A stretch of DNA of 64,000 nt from positions 186,001 to 250,000 of the forward strand of contig JAYWHR010000047.1 of NCBI GenBank assembly GCA_043777675.1, in the 5' to 3' direction. Source of the DNA: JANMDU01 sp043777675. Lineage in GTDB: Bacteria; Pseudomonadota; Gammaproteobacteria; Burkholderiales; Burkholderiaceae_C. Both the position numbers and the translations under genes were made by a program. Of this stretch, positions 34,161 to 43,125 are shown in pieces (the first letter of the stretch is position 1; each line of letters opens with the position of its first letter). The notes beneath the pieces were generated by a model. That model ran no database searches. It was not told the origin of the DNA and saw only the letters and a list, made by a program, of their open reading frames with translations.

Positions 34161-35498
34161 TCAATAGCTGCTTGAAATCACATCAGCCAAGCGCTGCGCT
34201 GTTTCACGCGCCAGAGCTGCATCCTGCGCCTCTACCATCACGCGCACAACCGGCTCGGTGCCGCTGGCTCGGATCAAGACGCGCCCTGTGTTGCCCAGCT
34301 GCTTTTCAATCTCAACTTGCGTGGGGGCCACTTTTGTATTGGTTTTCCAGTCTTGTCCAGGCTTCAAGCGCACGTTGATCAGTTCTTGGGGAAACAGTTT
34401 TACATCGCCAAGTAATTCAGCCAGAGATTTGCCGCTGCGCTGCACAGCTTGCAGCACTTGCAGGGCGGAGATGATGCCATCGCCAGTGGTGTGTTTGTCG
34501 AGTGCCAGCAGGTGGCCAGAGCCTTCGCCGCCGAGCAGCCAGCCGTGTTTTTCGAGTTCTTCGAGCACATAGCGGTCGCCCACTTTGGCGCGCACAAACT
34601 TCACGCCTTTGGTGTGAAGAGCGACTTCAACAGCCATATTGGTCATGAGCGTGCCCACTGCACCGGGCACAGCTTCCCCGCGCTGCAAACGCTCGTTGAC
34701 CATGAGATAGAGCACCTCATCGCCATTGAACAAGCGGCCATCGCTTGCGACAATTTGCAAACGATCTGCATCGCCATCGAGCGCGATGCCGTAATGCGCA
34801 TGATTGGCTCTGACGGCGCGGATCAAAGCCTCGGGATGCGTTGCGCCGACGCCGTCGTTGATGTTGATGCCATTGGGCTCGCAGCCAATAGATATCACTT
34901 CTGCGCCCAGCTCATGGAACACTTTAGGCGCGATTTGATAGGCCGCACCGTGGGCGCCATCAACAACAATTTTTAAGCCTTTGAGCGTGAGGTCATAGGC
35001 AAATGTGCTTTTGGCGAATTCAATGTAGCGCCCTGCTGCATCGTCTAAGCGGCGGGATTTACCCAAGGCGTTGCTTTGCTCCCAGACAGGCGCTTCCAAC
35101 AGCGCGGCTTCTACAGCGCTCTCCCAAGCATCTGGGAGCTTGGCGCCTTGGGCGCTGAAGAATTTGATACCGTTATCGTGAAATGGGTTGTGGCTTGCGG
35201 AGATCACCACGCCGAGGTCGGCTCGCAAGGCGCGGGTGAGGTAAGCGACGCCCGGGGTAGGCAAAGGGCCCAGCAGCACGACATCCACACCCGCAGAGTT
35301 GAAGCCCGATTCGAGCGCAGATTCGAGCATGTAGCCAGAAATCCGGGTGTCTTTGCCGATCAAAACTGTGGGGCGACCCTGAGCGCGCCGTAACACGCGG
35401 CCTACAGCATGCCCCAAGCGCAGCATGAAATCGGGGGTGATGGGGGCTTGACCCACCGTGCCGCGAATGCCATCGGTGCCAAAGTATTGTCTGCTCAT
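34161..35498 (-). CDS. glmM: Phosphoglucosamine mutase
   Basis: 445 residues; converts glucosamine-6-P to glucosamine-1-P for peptidoglycan and LPS. FGTDGIRG at the N-terminus, phosphoserine loop GVVISASHNPFHDNGIKFF near residue 100, metal loop DGDADR, substrate loop GGEGSGHL, and phosphate loop RASGTEPVVRVMVE. Downstream of folP as in E. coli. Confidence 0.97.
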   Translation of the reverse strand: MSRQYFGTDGIRGTVGQAPITPDFMLRLGHAVGRVLRRAQGRPTVLIGKDTRISGYMLESALESGFNSAGVDVVLLGPLPTPGVAYLTRALRADLGVVISASHNPFHDNGIKFFSAQGAKLPDAWESAVEAALLEAPVWEQSNALGKSRRLDDAAGRYIEFAKSTFAYDLTLKGLKIVVDGAHGAAYQIAPKVFHELGAEVISIGCEPNGININDGVGATHPEALIRAVRANHAHYGIALDGDADRLQIVASDGRLFNGDEVLYLMVNERLQRGEAVPGAVGTLMTNMAVEVALHTKGVKFVRAKVGDRYVLEELEKHGWLLGGEGSGHLLALDKHTTGDGIISALQVLQAVQRSGKSLAELLGDVKLFPQELINVRLKPGQDWKTNTKVAPTQVEIEKQLGNTGRVLIRASGTEPVVRVMVEAQDAALARETAQRLADVISSSY

Positions 35499-35549
35499 GA
35501 TGAAGCCGCCTTTTGAAGGATTTGAGAGCAGATTTTAAGGCAAAATCGG

Positions 35550-35605
35550 CATATAGCCGGCATAAAATATGCGTACAGTGCTATGAAAATAATAGTGAAT
35601 ACTAT
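35550..35605 (-). repeat. Dispersed 45-nt repeat, copy abutting folP stop
   Basis: On the minus strand AATAGTATTCACTATTATTT, then CATAGCACTGTACGCATATTTTATGCCGGCTATAT. Directly follows the folP stop codon and is forward relative to folP. Confidence 0.85.
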
Positions 35606-36508
35606 TTAGGTAACAGCGCTTTGGCGCATGGCTTGCCACACCGTAAGCGCTTGCTTCATCTCGCGCACATCGTGCACACGCAATACGCTCGCGCCGCGCT
35701 CCAGCGACAGCAAGGCAGCGGTCACGCTAGGGATCAAGCGATCTTTCGCCTCTGACAAACCTGTGACTGCGCCAAGCGACGATTTGCGCGACCAGCCGGC
35801 GAGCAGCGGAAAGCCTAATTCAAGCAACTCGCTCTGCCGAGCAAGCAATGCAAAATTTTGCGCCACGGTTTTGCCAAAGCCAATGCCGGGGTCGATCAAC
35901 AGGCGCTGCTTCAGGCTCATTTTTCCATCAGCACTTAAGGGTGAATCGGCTTCTAACCGGCAAAAAATAACCGCCAAGTGCTCATAAAACGATAGCAAAT
36001 CGGCTTTGACGCGCTGCACCACATCTTCGTTGGTATCCATCGGCTGGATCTGCATGGTTTGCGGATCGCGGTGCATGTGCATCATTACAAGGCCGCAGCG
36101 GCCATGCTGCATCACCACTTGCGCACTGCTCAGGCCCGCATCCGTGCGGCGAAAGCCCCAAATGTCATTGACGATATCTGCACCCGCATCCAGTGCGGCT
36201 TGCATGACTTGCGGTTTGTAGGTGTCTACACTGATCGGCATGTTGAGCTTCACTGCTTCGTGCAAAACGGGCATCACGCGCGCGAGTTCCTCCTCAAGTG
36301 AGACAGGCGGCGCACCAGGGCGGGACGATTCCCCGCCAATATCCAGAATATCTGCCCCATCTTTGAGCAGCGCCTCACAATGCTTGAGCGCTGAGGCGGT
36401 AGCCGCAAACTGCCCGCCATCAGAAAACGAATCAGGCGTAACGTTCACAATGCCCATGATCTTGGGCTGCGTGAGATCGATTTTGAAGCGAGTGGTATGC
36501 CAAATCAT
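35606..36508 (-). CDS. folP: Dihydropteroate synthase
   Basis: 300 residues; condenses dihydropterin pyrophosphate with p-aminobenzoate. Motifs IMGIVNVTPDSFSDGG, DILDIGGESSRPGA, ISVDTYKP, VNDIWGF, VMMHMH, LIDPGIGFGKT, GWSRKSSLG and C-terminal VLRVHDVREM. Residues about 170-185 (LLSFYEHLAVIFCRL) are repeat-encoded, inside a region that usually holds a helix. Start 36508 is preferred because ATG 36538 lies in the ftsH terminator T-run. Between ftsH and glmM, as in E. coli. Confidence 0.94.
   Translation of the reverse strand: MIWHTTRFKIDLTQPKIMGIVNVTPDSFSDGGQFAATASALKHCEALLKDGADILDIGGESSRPGAPPVSLEEELARVMPVLHEAVKLNMPISVDTYKPQVMQAALDAGADIVNDIWGFRRTDAGLSSAQVVMQHGRCGLVMMHMHRDPQTMQIQPMDTNEDVVQRVKADLLSFYEHLAVIFCRLEADSPLSADGKMSLKQRLLIDPGIGFGKTVAQNFALLARQSELLELGFPLLAGWSRKSSLGAVTGLSEAKDRLIPSVTAALLSLERGASVLRVHDVREMKQALTVWQAMRQSAVT
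35953..35999 (-). repeat. Dispersed 45-nt repeat, copy in folP
   Basis: In gene orientation TTGCTATCGTTTTATGAGCA then CTTGGCGGTTATTTTTTGCCGGTTAG. Read in frame as LSFYEHLAVIFCRL, a different frame from most copies. Confidence 0.7.
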
Positions 36509-36542
36509 CTTTGCATTGTGTCTAAACTTATGGCTCATAAAA

Positions 36543-36563
36543 AACGGGGCATGAAGCCCCGTT
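36543..36563 (-). terminator. Intrinsic terminator after ftsH
   Basis: On the minus strand AACGGGGC-TTCAT-GCCCCGTT followed by a T-run, about 30 nt after the ftsH stop and just before folP. Confidence 0.85.
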
Positions 36564-36590
36564 AATAGTGAATTAAAGAGTTAAAGATCG

Positions 36591-38516
36591 TCAAGCTGCC
36601 GTCGGCGCAGGCTGAGTCACCACAGGTGCGCTCCCTGAGCCACCATCGCCGCCGCTTTGCGGGGGCACGCGGGGCACCCAATCTTTCGGGGCAGTGGGTG
36701 CGCGGCCGGCCATGATGTCGTCGAGCTGGCTCATGTCGATGGTTTCCCACTCTAGCAAAGCTTTGGCCATGGCGTGCATCTTGTCTTTGTTTTCTTCGAT
36801 CAGCTTGCGAGCCATGCTGTATTGAGCATCGATGATGCTGCGCACCTCGGCGTCCACCTTTTGCATAGTGGTCTCGCTCATATTCGTCGTCTTCGTCACG
36901 CTGCGGCCTAAGAAGACTTCGCCTTCGTTCTCGGCATACACCATCGGGCCAAGCGCTTCCGTCATGCCATAGCGCGTCACCATGTCTCGGGCAATCGAAG
37001 TGGCGCGTTCAAAGTCATTGCTCGCGCCTGTGGTCATTTGATTCATGAACACTTCTTCAGCAATTCGGCCACCAAACAGCATGGCGATTTGGTTGAGCAT
37101 GAATTCTTTGTCGTAACTGTAGCGATCTTGCGCAGGCAAGCTCATCGTCACGCCGAGTGCACGACCACGCGGAATGATGGTCACTTTATGAACTGGATCA
37201 CACTTCGGCAGTAAGCGGCCAATGAGCGCGTGGCCACTTTCGTGATAGGCGGTGTTTTTGCGCTCTTCCTCGGGCATGATCATGCTCTTGCGCTCTGGGC
37301 CCATCAAGATTTTGTCTTTGGCTTTTTCAAAGTCCACCATCTCGACCACGCGAGCATTGCGTCGCGCAGCCATCAGGGCAGCTTCATTACACAAATTAGC
37401 CAAATCAGCACCGCTCATTCCAGGTGTGCCGCGTGCGATCACACTTGGGTTCACGTCTTGTCCCATGGGGATTTTGCGCATGTGAACATTCAAAATTTGC
37501 TCACGGCCACGAATATCGGGCAGCGTGACATACACCTGGCGGTCAAAACGGCCCGGGCGCAGCAAGGCCGCATCCAAAATGTCTGGCCGATTGGTTGCAG
37601 CCACCACGATCACGCCGAGATTGGTTTCAAAGCCATCCATCTCCACCAGCATCTGGTTCAAAGTTTGCTCGCGCTCATCGTTGCCACCACCTAAGCCTGC
37701 GCCACGCTGGCGGCCAACGGCATCGATCTCGTCAATGAAGATAATGCAAGGTGCGTTTTTCTTGGCGTTCTCAAACATATCACGCACACGCGATGCACCC
37801 ACGCCGACGAACATTTCCACGAAATCTGATCCAGAAATCGAGAAGAAAGGCACTTTGGCTTCGCCAGCAATGGATTTGGCGAGCAAAGTTTTACCGGTAC
37901 CTGGAGGGCCAACCAAGAGTAGGCCACGCGGTATGCGGCCGCCAAGCTTTTGGAAGCGACCGGGATCTTTCAAAAAGTCCACCACTTCCTTGACTTCTTC
38001 TTTGGCTTCATCGCAGCCGGCCACATCAGCAAATGTGACCGTGTTGTTGTTTTCGTCCATCATGCGTGCTTTGGATTTACCGAAGCTGAACGCGCCGCCT
38101 TTTCCGCCGCCCTGCATTTGCCGCATGAAATAAATCCACACGCCAATAAACAGCAGCATAGGTGCCCAGTTAATCAAAATCGAGAGGAGGAAAGAGCCCT
38201 CTTCAGGCTGCGCGGCATTGAACTCAACGCCATGCTTGACCAAATCATTCACAAGTTGGTAGTCGCCTGGATCAACCAACGAATAGCGCACGCCATCTTT
38301 GGGCACCACGGCAATCACCGAAGGCTTGCCAGGGCTGCGCTGAATTTCCACTTTTTTGATCTTGCCGCGTTGGACATCGTCAATAAACTGGGAGTACAGA
38401 ACTTGCGGGCCAGCCGGGCTGACACGGTTTTCAAATTGCTTGAAAACAGTAAACAGAATCAGCGCGATCACCAGCCAGACCGCAACTTTAGAAAACCATT
38501 GGTTGTTGTTGTTCAA
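36591..38516 (-). CDS. ftsH: ATP-dependent zinc metalloprotease FtsH
   Basis: 641 residues; membrane-anchored AAA+ protease. N-terminal helix (VAVWLVIALILFTVF), periplasmic domain, second helix (LLSILINWAPMLLFIGVWIYF), AAA module with GPPGTGKTLLAK, FIDEIDAVGRQRG and RPGRFDRQV, and zinc site HESGHAL. The start is TTG 38516 (LNNNNQWFSK) with GGAG 7 nt upstream. Flanked by rlmE and folP in the classical order. Confidence 0.97.
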   Translation of the reverse strand: MNNNNQWFSKVAVWLVIALILFTVFKQFENRVSPAGPQVLYSQFIDDVQRGKIKKVEIQRSPGKPSVIAVVPKDGVRYSLVDPGDYQLVNDLVKHGVEFNAAQPEEGSFLLSILINWAPMLLFIGVWIYFMRQMQGGGKGGAFSFGKSKARMMDENNNTVTFADVAGCDEAKEEVKEVVDFLKDPGRFQKLGGRIPRGLLLVGPPGTGKTLLAKSIAGEAKVPFFSISGSDFVEMFVGVGASRVRDMFENAKKNAPCIIFIDEIDAVGRQRGAGLGGGNDEREQTLNQMLVEMDGFETNLGVIVVAATNRPDILDAALLRPGRFDRQVYVTLPDIRGREQILNVHMRKIPMGQDVNPSVIARGTPGMSGADLANLCNEAALMAARRNARVVEMVDFEKAKDKILMGPERKSMIMPEEERKNTAYHESGHALIGRLLPKCDPVHKVTIIPRGRALGVTMSLPAQDRYSYDKEFMLNQIAMLFGGRIAEEVFMNQMTTGASNDFERATSIARDMVTRYGMTEALGPMVYAENEGEVFLGRSVTKTTNMSETTMQKVDAEVRSIIDAQYSMARKLIEENKDKMHAMAKALLEWETIDMSQLDDIMAGRAPTAPKDWVPRVPPQSGGDGGSGSAPVVTQPAPTAA

Positions 38517-38660
38517 GTGAACACTCCATACAGGAAGACGACTTCCCGTTAATTGAAAAAACAGTTGAGGTTCATTTTAGGCTTTTCAAGCCACCTGGCT
38601 TGCACGACGCGCCCTGTAACCTTAAGGATTTCGTGCTTATGTCGCGTATTTGTAAGCAGT

Positions 38661-39431
38661 TCAGAGGAGATGCGGATTTGAGCCCATGGATTTGAGTGCA
38701 GTGTCTTTCAACCCCATACCCACCAAAAATGTCTCAGAAGATTTATCCCGGCTGGCTTTTGGCTTGATGGGTTTGACGACTTTGAAGACCGTTTTAAACA
38801 TTTGCACAAGCTGGCTGTAGCCGCTGCCATGAAAAAGTTTCACCACCAATGTGCCCTCCGCCTTGAGCGTAAGCTGCGAGAAATTCACCGCCAATTCCAC
38901 CAGTTCAGCCACTCGCGCTGAATCACTCGATGCCACGCCGGAGAGATTGGGCGCCATGTCGCTGATCACGAGATCCACCACGCGAATATCACGAATTTTT
39001 GAAACGTTTTCACCATCTAGCCGGCTAGGGATCTGCGTAGACTGCTCGACTTTTAGTAGCAATTGCTCTAACACTTCGTCGGTTGAAAAATCACCTTGAA
39101 TGAATTGCACGGCCTCAATTGGCTCCATCGGCAAAACATCCAGCGCGATAATCACGCCATTGAGCTCGCCGACGGCCGCGCCGCCGCCTTTGCCGACGCT
39201 CTCGTCCTTGGGCGCGAGCTTGCGCCGCGCGTACTGGCTCCAAGCGCCAGGAGCCGAGCCCAAATCCACGATCACTTGGCCGGGTTTGATGAGTTTGAGC
39301 GTTTCATCAATCTCTTTGAGCTTGTAAGCGGCGCGCGCGCGGTAGCCATCCTTTTTTGCCATCTTGACGTAAGGATCGTTGATATGGTCGTTAAACCACG
39401 CTTTATTGACTTGTTTAGACTTGATCTTCAT
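38661..39431 (-). CDS. rlmE: 23S rRNA (uridine-2'-O-)-methyltransferase
   Basis: 256 residues; methylates U2552 of 23S rRNA by SAM. K-D-K-E tetrad visible: K37 (RAAYKLKE), D in ISDMAPNLSG, K in VVKLFHGSGY, E in ETFLVGMG. SAM motif VDLGSAPGAWSQYA. Larger than E. coli RlmE (209) owing to two insertions: DESVGKGGGAAVGELNG and a repeat-encoded segment at about 123-138 (LLLKVEQSTQIPSRLD). Start 39431 (MKIKSKQVNKAWFNDH). Divergent from yhbY. Confidence 0.93.
   Translation of the reverse strand: MKIKSKQVNKAWFNDHINDPYVKMAKKDGYRARAAYKLKEIDETLKLIKPGQVIVDLGSAPGAWSQYARRKLAPKDESVGKGGGAAVGELNGVIIALDVLPMEPIEAVQFIQGDFSTDEVLEQLLLKVEQSTQIPSRLDGENVSKIRDIRVVDLVISDMAPNLSGVASSDSARVAELVELAVNFSQLTLKAEGTLVVKLFHGSGYSQLVQMFKTVFKVVKPIKPKASRDKSSETFLVGMGLKDTALKSMGSNPHLL
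39016..39065 (-). repeat. Dispersed 45-nt repeat, copy in rlmE
   Basis: In gene orientation AATTGCTACTAAAAGTCGAG then CAGTCTACGCAGATCCCTAGCCGGCTAG. In frame as LLLKVEQSTQIPSRL, in a loop before the SDMAP motif. Confidence 0.75.
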
Positions 39432-39497
39432 GGGAATTTCGTGTTGCGCAGGGGATAATTGTCCCACGAGCGCATTTTTAGCCTCAGGACACACCAA

Positions 39498-39974
39498 ATG
39501 CCAAAAATCGAACTCACCATTCAAGAGCGCAAAGCGCACCGCGCCGACGCACATCACCTCGACCCCGTCGTCATCATCGGCAACGACGGGCTCACACCCG
39601 GCGTACAAAAAGAGATTGACTTAGCACTCAATTCACACGGCCTGATTAAAGTTCGCGTCACAGGCGACGACCGCGCCGCCCGCGAAACCGCCTACCTCAA
39701 GCTCTGCGACGATCTGAGTTGCGCCCCGATTCAACACATCGGCAAACTGCTTGTGCTCTGGCGACCAAAGGTCGAGAAAGAGCGCGTCTACGGCGAAGAC
39801 GTTGAGCGCATGCGCGGCCCGAAGGAAGTGAAATTCGCCAAAACCAGCCGCAGCACAGGCAGAAGAGAAGTCAAAACCCTGCGCGTCTTAGGCAACGAAC
39901 GCATCACACGCGGTGGGCAAGTCAAGCGAGCCAAGCCGAAGATGAAATCGGTGAAGAAGACCGGGCGGGATTGA
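39498..39974 (+). CDS. yhbY: CRS1/YhbY-family RNA-binding protein
   Basis: 158 residues. CRM domain in the first 95 residues: LTIQERKAHRADAHHLDPVV, GNDGLTPGVQKEIDLAL and LIKVRV, then a basic tail rich in K and R. YhbY binds pre-50S ribosomal particles. The E. coli protein is 97 residues, so the basic tail of about 60 residues is extra but usual in Burkholderiales. Start 39498 (MPKIELTIQ). Confidence 0.92.
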   Translation: MPKIELTIQERKAHRADAHHLDPVVIIGNDGLTPGVQKEIDLALNSHGLIKVRVTGDDRAARETAYLKLCDDLSCAPIQHIGKLLVLWRPKVEKERVYGEDVERMRGPKEVKFAKTSRSTGRREVKTLRVLGNERITRGGQVKRAKPKMKSVKKTGRD

Positions 39975-39982
39975 TCAGATCA

Positions 39983-40327
39983 ATGGGGTTGATCAATTAT
40001 GCGGTTAGTGCTGTTGCCGGGTATGGGGATGGAACGGGCGAGCTGTTTGGGCCGTTGATAGAAGCTCTACCCAATAGCTTGTATTCACAGAAAGTAGCTT
40101 ACCCGCAGCACGAACCGCTGGGTTATCCAGAGCTTCTGAATCTCAATCGCCGCCAGTTGCCAGCGCACGAAGATTTTGTAGCGCTCGCGAATTGTTATCA
40201 ATCGTTGCTTATGCGAATACCGCATCTACAACTTGCAAAGATTGAAGGACCACACTGTTTGCTGTAAGTCAATCCTCAAGCTAGCGCGGATGCGATGGTG
40301 AATTTCTTGAACTCCACCGGCTTGTAG
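39983..40327 (+). pseudogene. Alpha/beta-hydrolase pseudogene with internal deletion and nonsense codon
   Basis: The first 60 codons look like the start of an alpha/beta hydrolase (GYGDGTGELFGPLIEALP, VAYPQHEPLGYPELL, LPAHEDFVALA). This runs directly into what looks like the C-terminal catalytic-His segment (LQLAKIEGPHCLL), skipping the nucleophile elbow. A TAA at 40265 then interrupts, after which the frame continues plausibly as VNPQASADAMVNFLNSTGL to TAG at 40325. About 150 central residues appear to be missing. Interpretation rests on family pattern. Confidence 0.6.
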
Positions 40328-40398
40328 GAGTAAGCCGGACTCGATTCAACACATCGCATTAGGCTTGTTATCATGACAATTGAACTCATTTACTTGCC

Positions 40399-42438
40399 AT
40401 GACGACCAACCCTCTCCTCGATTTTTCTGATCTGCCTCAATTCGCCGCCATCCAGCCAAGCCACGTGGCGCAAGCTGTGGATACGCTGATTGCGAATGCG
40501 CAAACTGCGCTGGAGGCGGCCACGCAGCCTGACTTTCCTGCGGATTGGCAGCGACTCTCTGCCACACTGGATGTGCAGACGGAGCGGCTGTCTCGCGCTT
40601 GGGGTGCAGTCGGCCATTTGAATGCAGTGGCCGATACGCCCGAATTGCGGGCGGCTTACAACGAGAAACTGGCTTCTGTGAGTGAGTTTTACACCGCACT
40701 GGGCTCAGATGAGCGGCTGTTTGCGAAGTACAAAGCGATTGATGCGAGTTCGCTCAATCAAGAGCAAAAGAAGGCGCACAGTAATGCATTGCGCAGCTTC
40801 AAACTCGGCGGCGCGGAGCTGCAAGGCTCTGCGAAAGAGCGGTTTGCGGCGATTCAAACGCGACAGTCTGAACTCTCGCAAAAGTTCAGCGAGAACACTC
40901 TGGACTCGACCGAGGCTTTTGCATACTTTGCAGCTGTTGATGAGCTGGATGGCTTGCCAGACGATGTGAAATCGACGGCGAAACAATTGGCTGAGAAGGA
41001 TGGCAAACCCGGCTACAAGCTCACTTTGAAAATGCCATGCTATTTGCCCGTGATGCAATACGCAAAGAGCAGCGCTTTGCGCGAGAAGCTTTACATGGCG
41101 CACAACACGCGAGCAAGTGAATTGTTTGAAGCGGGCAAGTTTGACAACACGCCCATCATGCGCGAGATTTTGGCGCTGCGCCAAGAAGAATCCAAACTGC
41201 TGGGCTACGCGAATTTCGCCGAGGTTTCTCTGGTGCCGAAGATGGCAAATTCGCCCGATGAAGTGGTGAAGTTTTTACGTGATCTCGGCCATCGCGCGAA
41301 GCCGTTTGCATTGAAAGACGTGGCTGAAATGCGCGATTTCGCCGTTAAAGAACTCGCAATGCACGACCCGCAAGCTTGGGATTGGCCATTCATCGGCGAG
41401 AAGCTGAAAGAGGCGAAATATGCTTTCAGCGAGCAAGAGGTGAAGCAGTATTTCACTGCGCCCAAAGTGTTAGCTGGGCTGTTTAATATCATCCAGACGC
41501 TGTTTGAGGTGGATATCCAAAGAGACGAAGCGCCTGTGTGGAACCCCAAGGTTGAGTTCTATGCGTTGATGCGCGGTGATCAGAAAATTGCGCAGTTTTA
41601 CCTCGACACACCCGCACGAGATGGCAAGCGCGGAGGTGCGTGGATGGACGATGTTCGCGCACGTTGGCTGCGGCCGGATACGGGCGCATTGCAAATCCCG
41701 GTGGCCCAGCTCGTGTGCAATTTCGCTGATGGCGTGGATGGCAAGCCCGCCTTGCTCACGCATGATGATGTGATCACGCTCTTCCACGAATTCGGCCACG
41801 GCCTGCATCACATGCTCACGCAAGTCAGTGAGCGCGATGTGAGCGGGATTAGCGGCGTGGAGTGGGATGCGGTGGAGCTGCCCAGCCAATTCATGGAGAA
41901 TTTCTGCTGGGAATGGGATGTGCTCAAACACATGACGGCGCATGTGGATACCGGCGCGCCCTTGCCAAAAGAACTGTTTAACAAAATGCTTGCCGCGAAG
42001 AATTTCCAGAGCGGCTTGCAAACTGTTCGGCAGATTGAGTTTTCGCTGTTTGACATGGTGATGCACATGGAAAGCGACAGCGCGAAAGCTGAGCCGCTGG
42101 CGATTTCGCGAGCGATGCATAAAGAAGTTGGCGTGTTGCCCAGGCCAACAGAAGTGCGCACGCCTAACAGCTTCGGCCATGTGTTCTCGGGCGGCTATGC
42201 GGCGGGTTACTACAGTTACAAGTGGGCAGAGTTGCTCAGCGCAGATGCTTATGCGGCGTTTGAAGAAGCGGCGGCGCAAAGCGGCAAAGCGGCTGCCGCA
42301 CAAACTGACGTCGGCCGTCGGTATCGCAAAGAAGTGCTAGAAGTGGGCGGCAGCCGGTCGGCCGCCGAGAGCTTTGCGGCGTTTAGAGGCAGAGCGCCAC
42401 AGATCGATGCCCTGTTGCGCCACCAAGGCATGGCCTGA
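40399..42438 (+). CDS. prlC: Oligopeptidase A (M3 metallopeptidase)
   Basis: 679 residues; cytosolic zinc peptidase that degrades signal peptides and short peptides. Zinc motif TLFHEFGHGLHHML near residue 460 and downstream Glu in GVEWDAVELPSQFMENF; C-terminal FGHVFSGGYAAGYYSYKWAE is typical of the M3 family. Length matches E. coli PrlC (680). Confidence 0.96.
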   Translation: MTTNPLLDFSDLPQFAAIQPSHVAQAVDTLIANAQTALEAATQPDFPADWQRLSATLDVQTERLSRAWGAVGHLNAVADTPELRAAYNEKLASVSEFYTALGSDERLFAKYKAIDASSLNQEQKKAHSNALRSFKLGGAELQGSAKERFAAIQTRQSELSQKFSENTLDSTEAFAYFAAVDELDGLPDDVKSTAKQLAEKDGKPGYKLTLKMPCYLPVMQYAKSSALREKLYMAHNTRASELFEAGKFDNTPIMREILALRQEESKLLGYANFAEVSLVPKMANSPDEVVKFLRDLGHRAKPFALKDVAEMRDFAVKELAMHDPQAWDWPFIGEKLKEAKYAFSEQEVKQYFTAPKVLAGLFNIIQTLFEVDIQRDEAPVWNPKVEFYALMRGDQKIAQFYLDTPARDGKRGGAWMDDVRARWLRPDTGALQIPVAQLVCNFADGVDGKPALLTHDDVITLFHEFGHGLHHMLTQVSERDVSGISGVEWDAVELPSQFMENFCWEWDVLKHMTAHVDTGAPLPKELFNKMLAAKNFQSGLQTVRQIEFSLFDMVMHMESDSAKAEPLAISRAMHKEVGVLPRPTEVRTPNSFGHVFSGGYAAGYYSYKWAELLSADAYAAFEEAAAQSGKAAAAQTDVGRRYRKEVLEVGGSRSAAESFAAFRGRAPQIDALLRHQGMA

Positions 42439-42478
42439 TACCATGACTGTTTGCTCTAGACACTTTTCCGAGGTCACT

Positions 42479-43114
42479 ATGAAAAAAATAGCACTCTGCG
42501 CAGTATTCTTGCCGGCTATAGTCGCTTTTTCTTCTCAAGCGTTGGCACAGCAGCTCTACCGAATCGTTGGGCCCGATGGCCGTGTGACGTTTTCTGATCA
42601 ACCACCCCCACCCTCTGCTAACGCGAAAGTCACCCCTGGGCGTGGCGGTTCGTTCAACGATACTTCAGGCGCTGGCGCTGCTCTGCCTTTCGAATTGCGC
42701 AGCGTCGTGCAGCGCTTTCCTGTAACGCTCTACACCAGCAAAGATTGCGGCCCATGCGATACGGGTCGCAATCTGTTGCGCAATCGTGGTATCCCGTTTA
42801 CAGAGCGCACCGTGGATGGCAATGAAGATTTAGATGCTTTGAAGCGCCTGACTGGCGATACGAGCTTGCCACTGGCAACGGTCGGAAGTCAGCAAATGAA
42901 GGGCTATTCTGATTCAGAGTGGATGCAATTTCTTGACGCGGCAGGCTATCCTAAGGCGTCACAGCTTCCTGCTAGCTATCGCAACCCAGCCCCCAGCCCC
43001 TTAGTCGCTCGCGCCACGCCAGCTCCAGCCCCAGCACCTTCTGCTGGCACGACGCCAGCACAGGCTCCCGCAGTTACGCCAGCGCCCAGCAACCCGTCAG
43101 GTATTCGATTCTGA
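42479..43114 (+). CDS. Exported glutaredoxin-like protein with DUF4124-like N-terminus
   Basis: 211 residues. Signal peptide 1-23 (cleavage after QALA), a short DUF4124-like segment (LYRIVGPDGRVTFSDQPPP), a glutaredoxin-type domain with C90-G-P-C93 (TLYTSKDCGPCDTGRNLL) and LATVGSQQMKGYSDSEW, then a Pro/Ala-rich tail. Likely periplasmic or outer-membrane associated redox protein. The hydrophobic core of its signal peptide is encoded by a copy of the dispersed repeat. GAGG precedes the ATG. Confidence 0.85.
   Translation: MKKIALCAVFLPAIVAFSSQALAQQLYRIVGPDGRVTFSDQPPPPSANAKVTPGRGGSFNDTSGAGAALPFELRSVVQRFPVTLYTSKDCGPCDTGRNLLRNRGIPFTERTVDGNEDLDALKRLTGDTSLPLATVGSQQMKGYSDSEWMQFLDAAGYPKASQLPASYRNPAPSPLVARATPAPAPAPSAGTTPAQAPAVTPAPSNPSGIRF
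42486..42522 (+). repeat. Dispersed 45-nt repeat forming a signal peptide core
   Basis: AAATAGCACTCTGCGCAGTA then TTCTTGCCGGCTATAG, close to consensus, forward, encoding IALCAVFLPAIV at residues 4-15. Confidence 0.85.
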
Positions 43115-43125
43115 ACGAGACGCGC

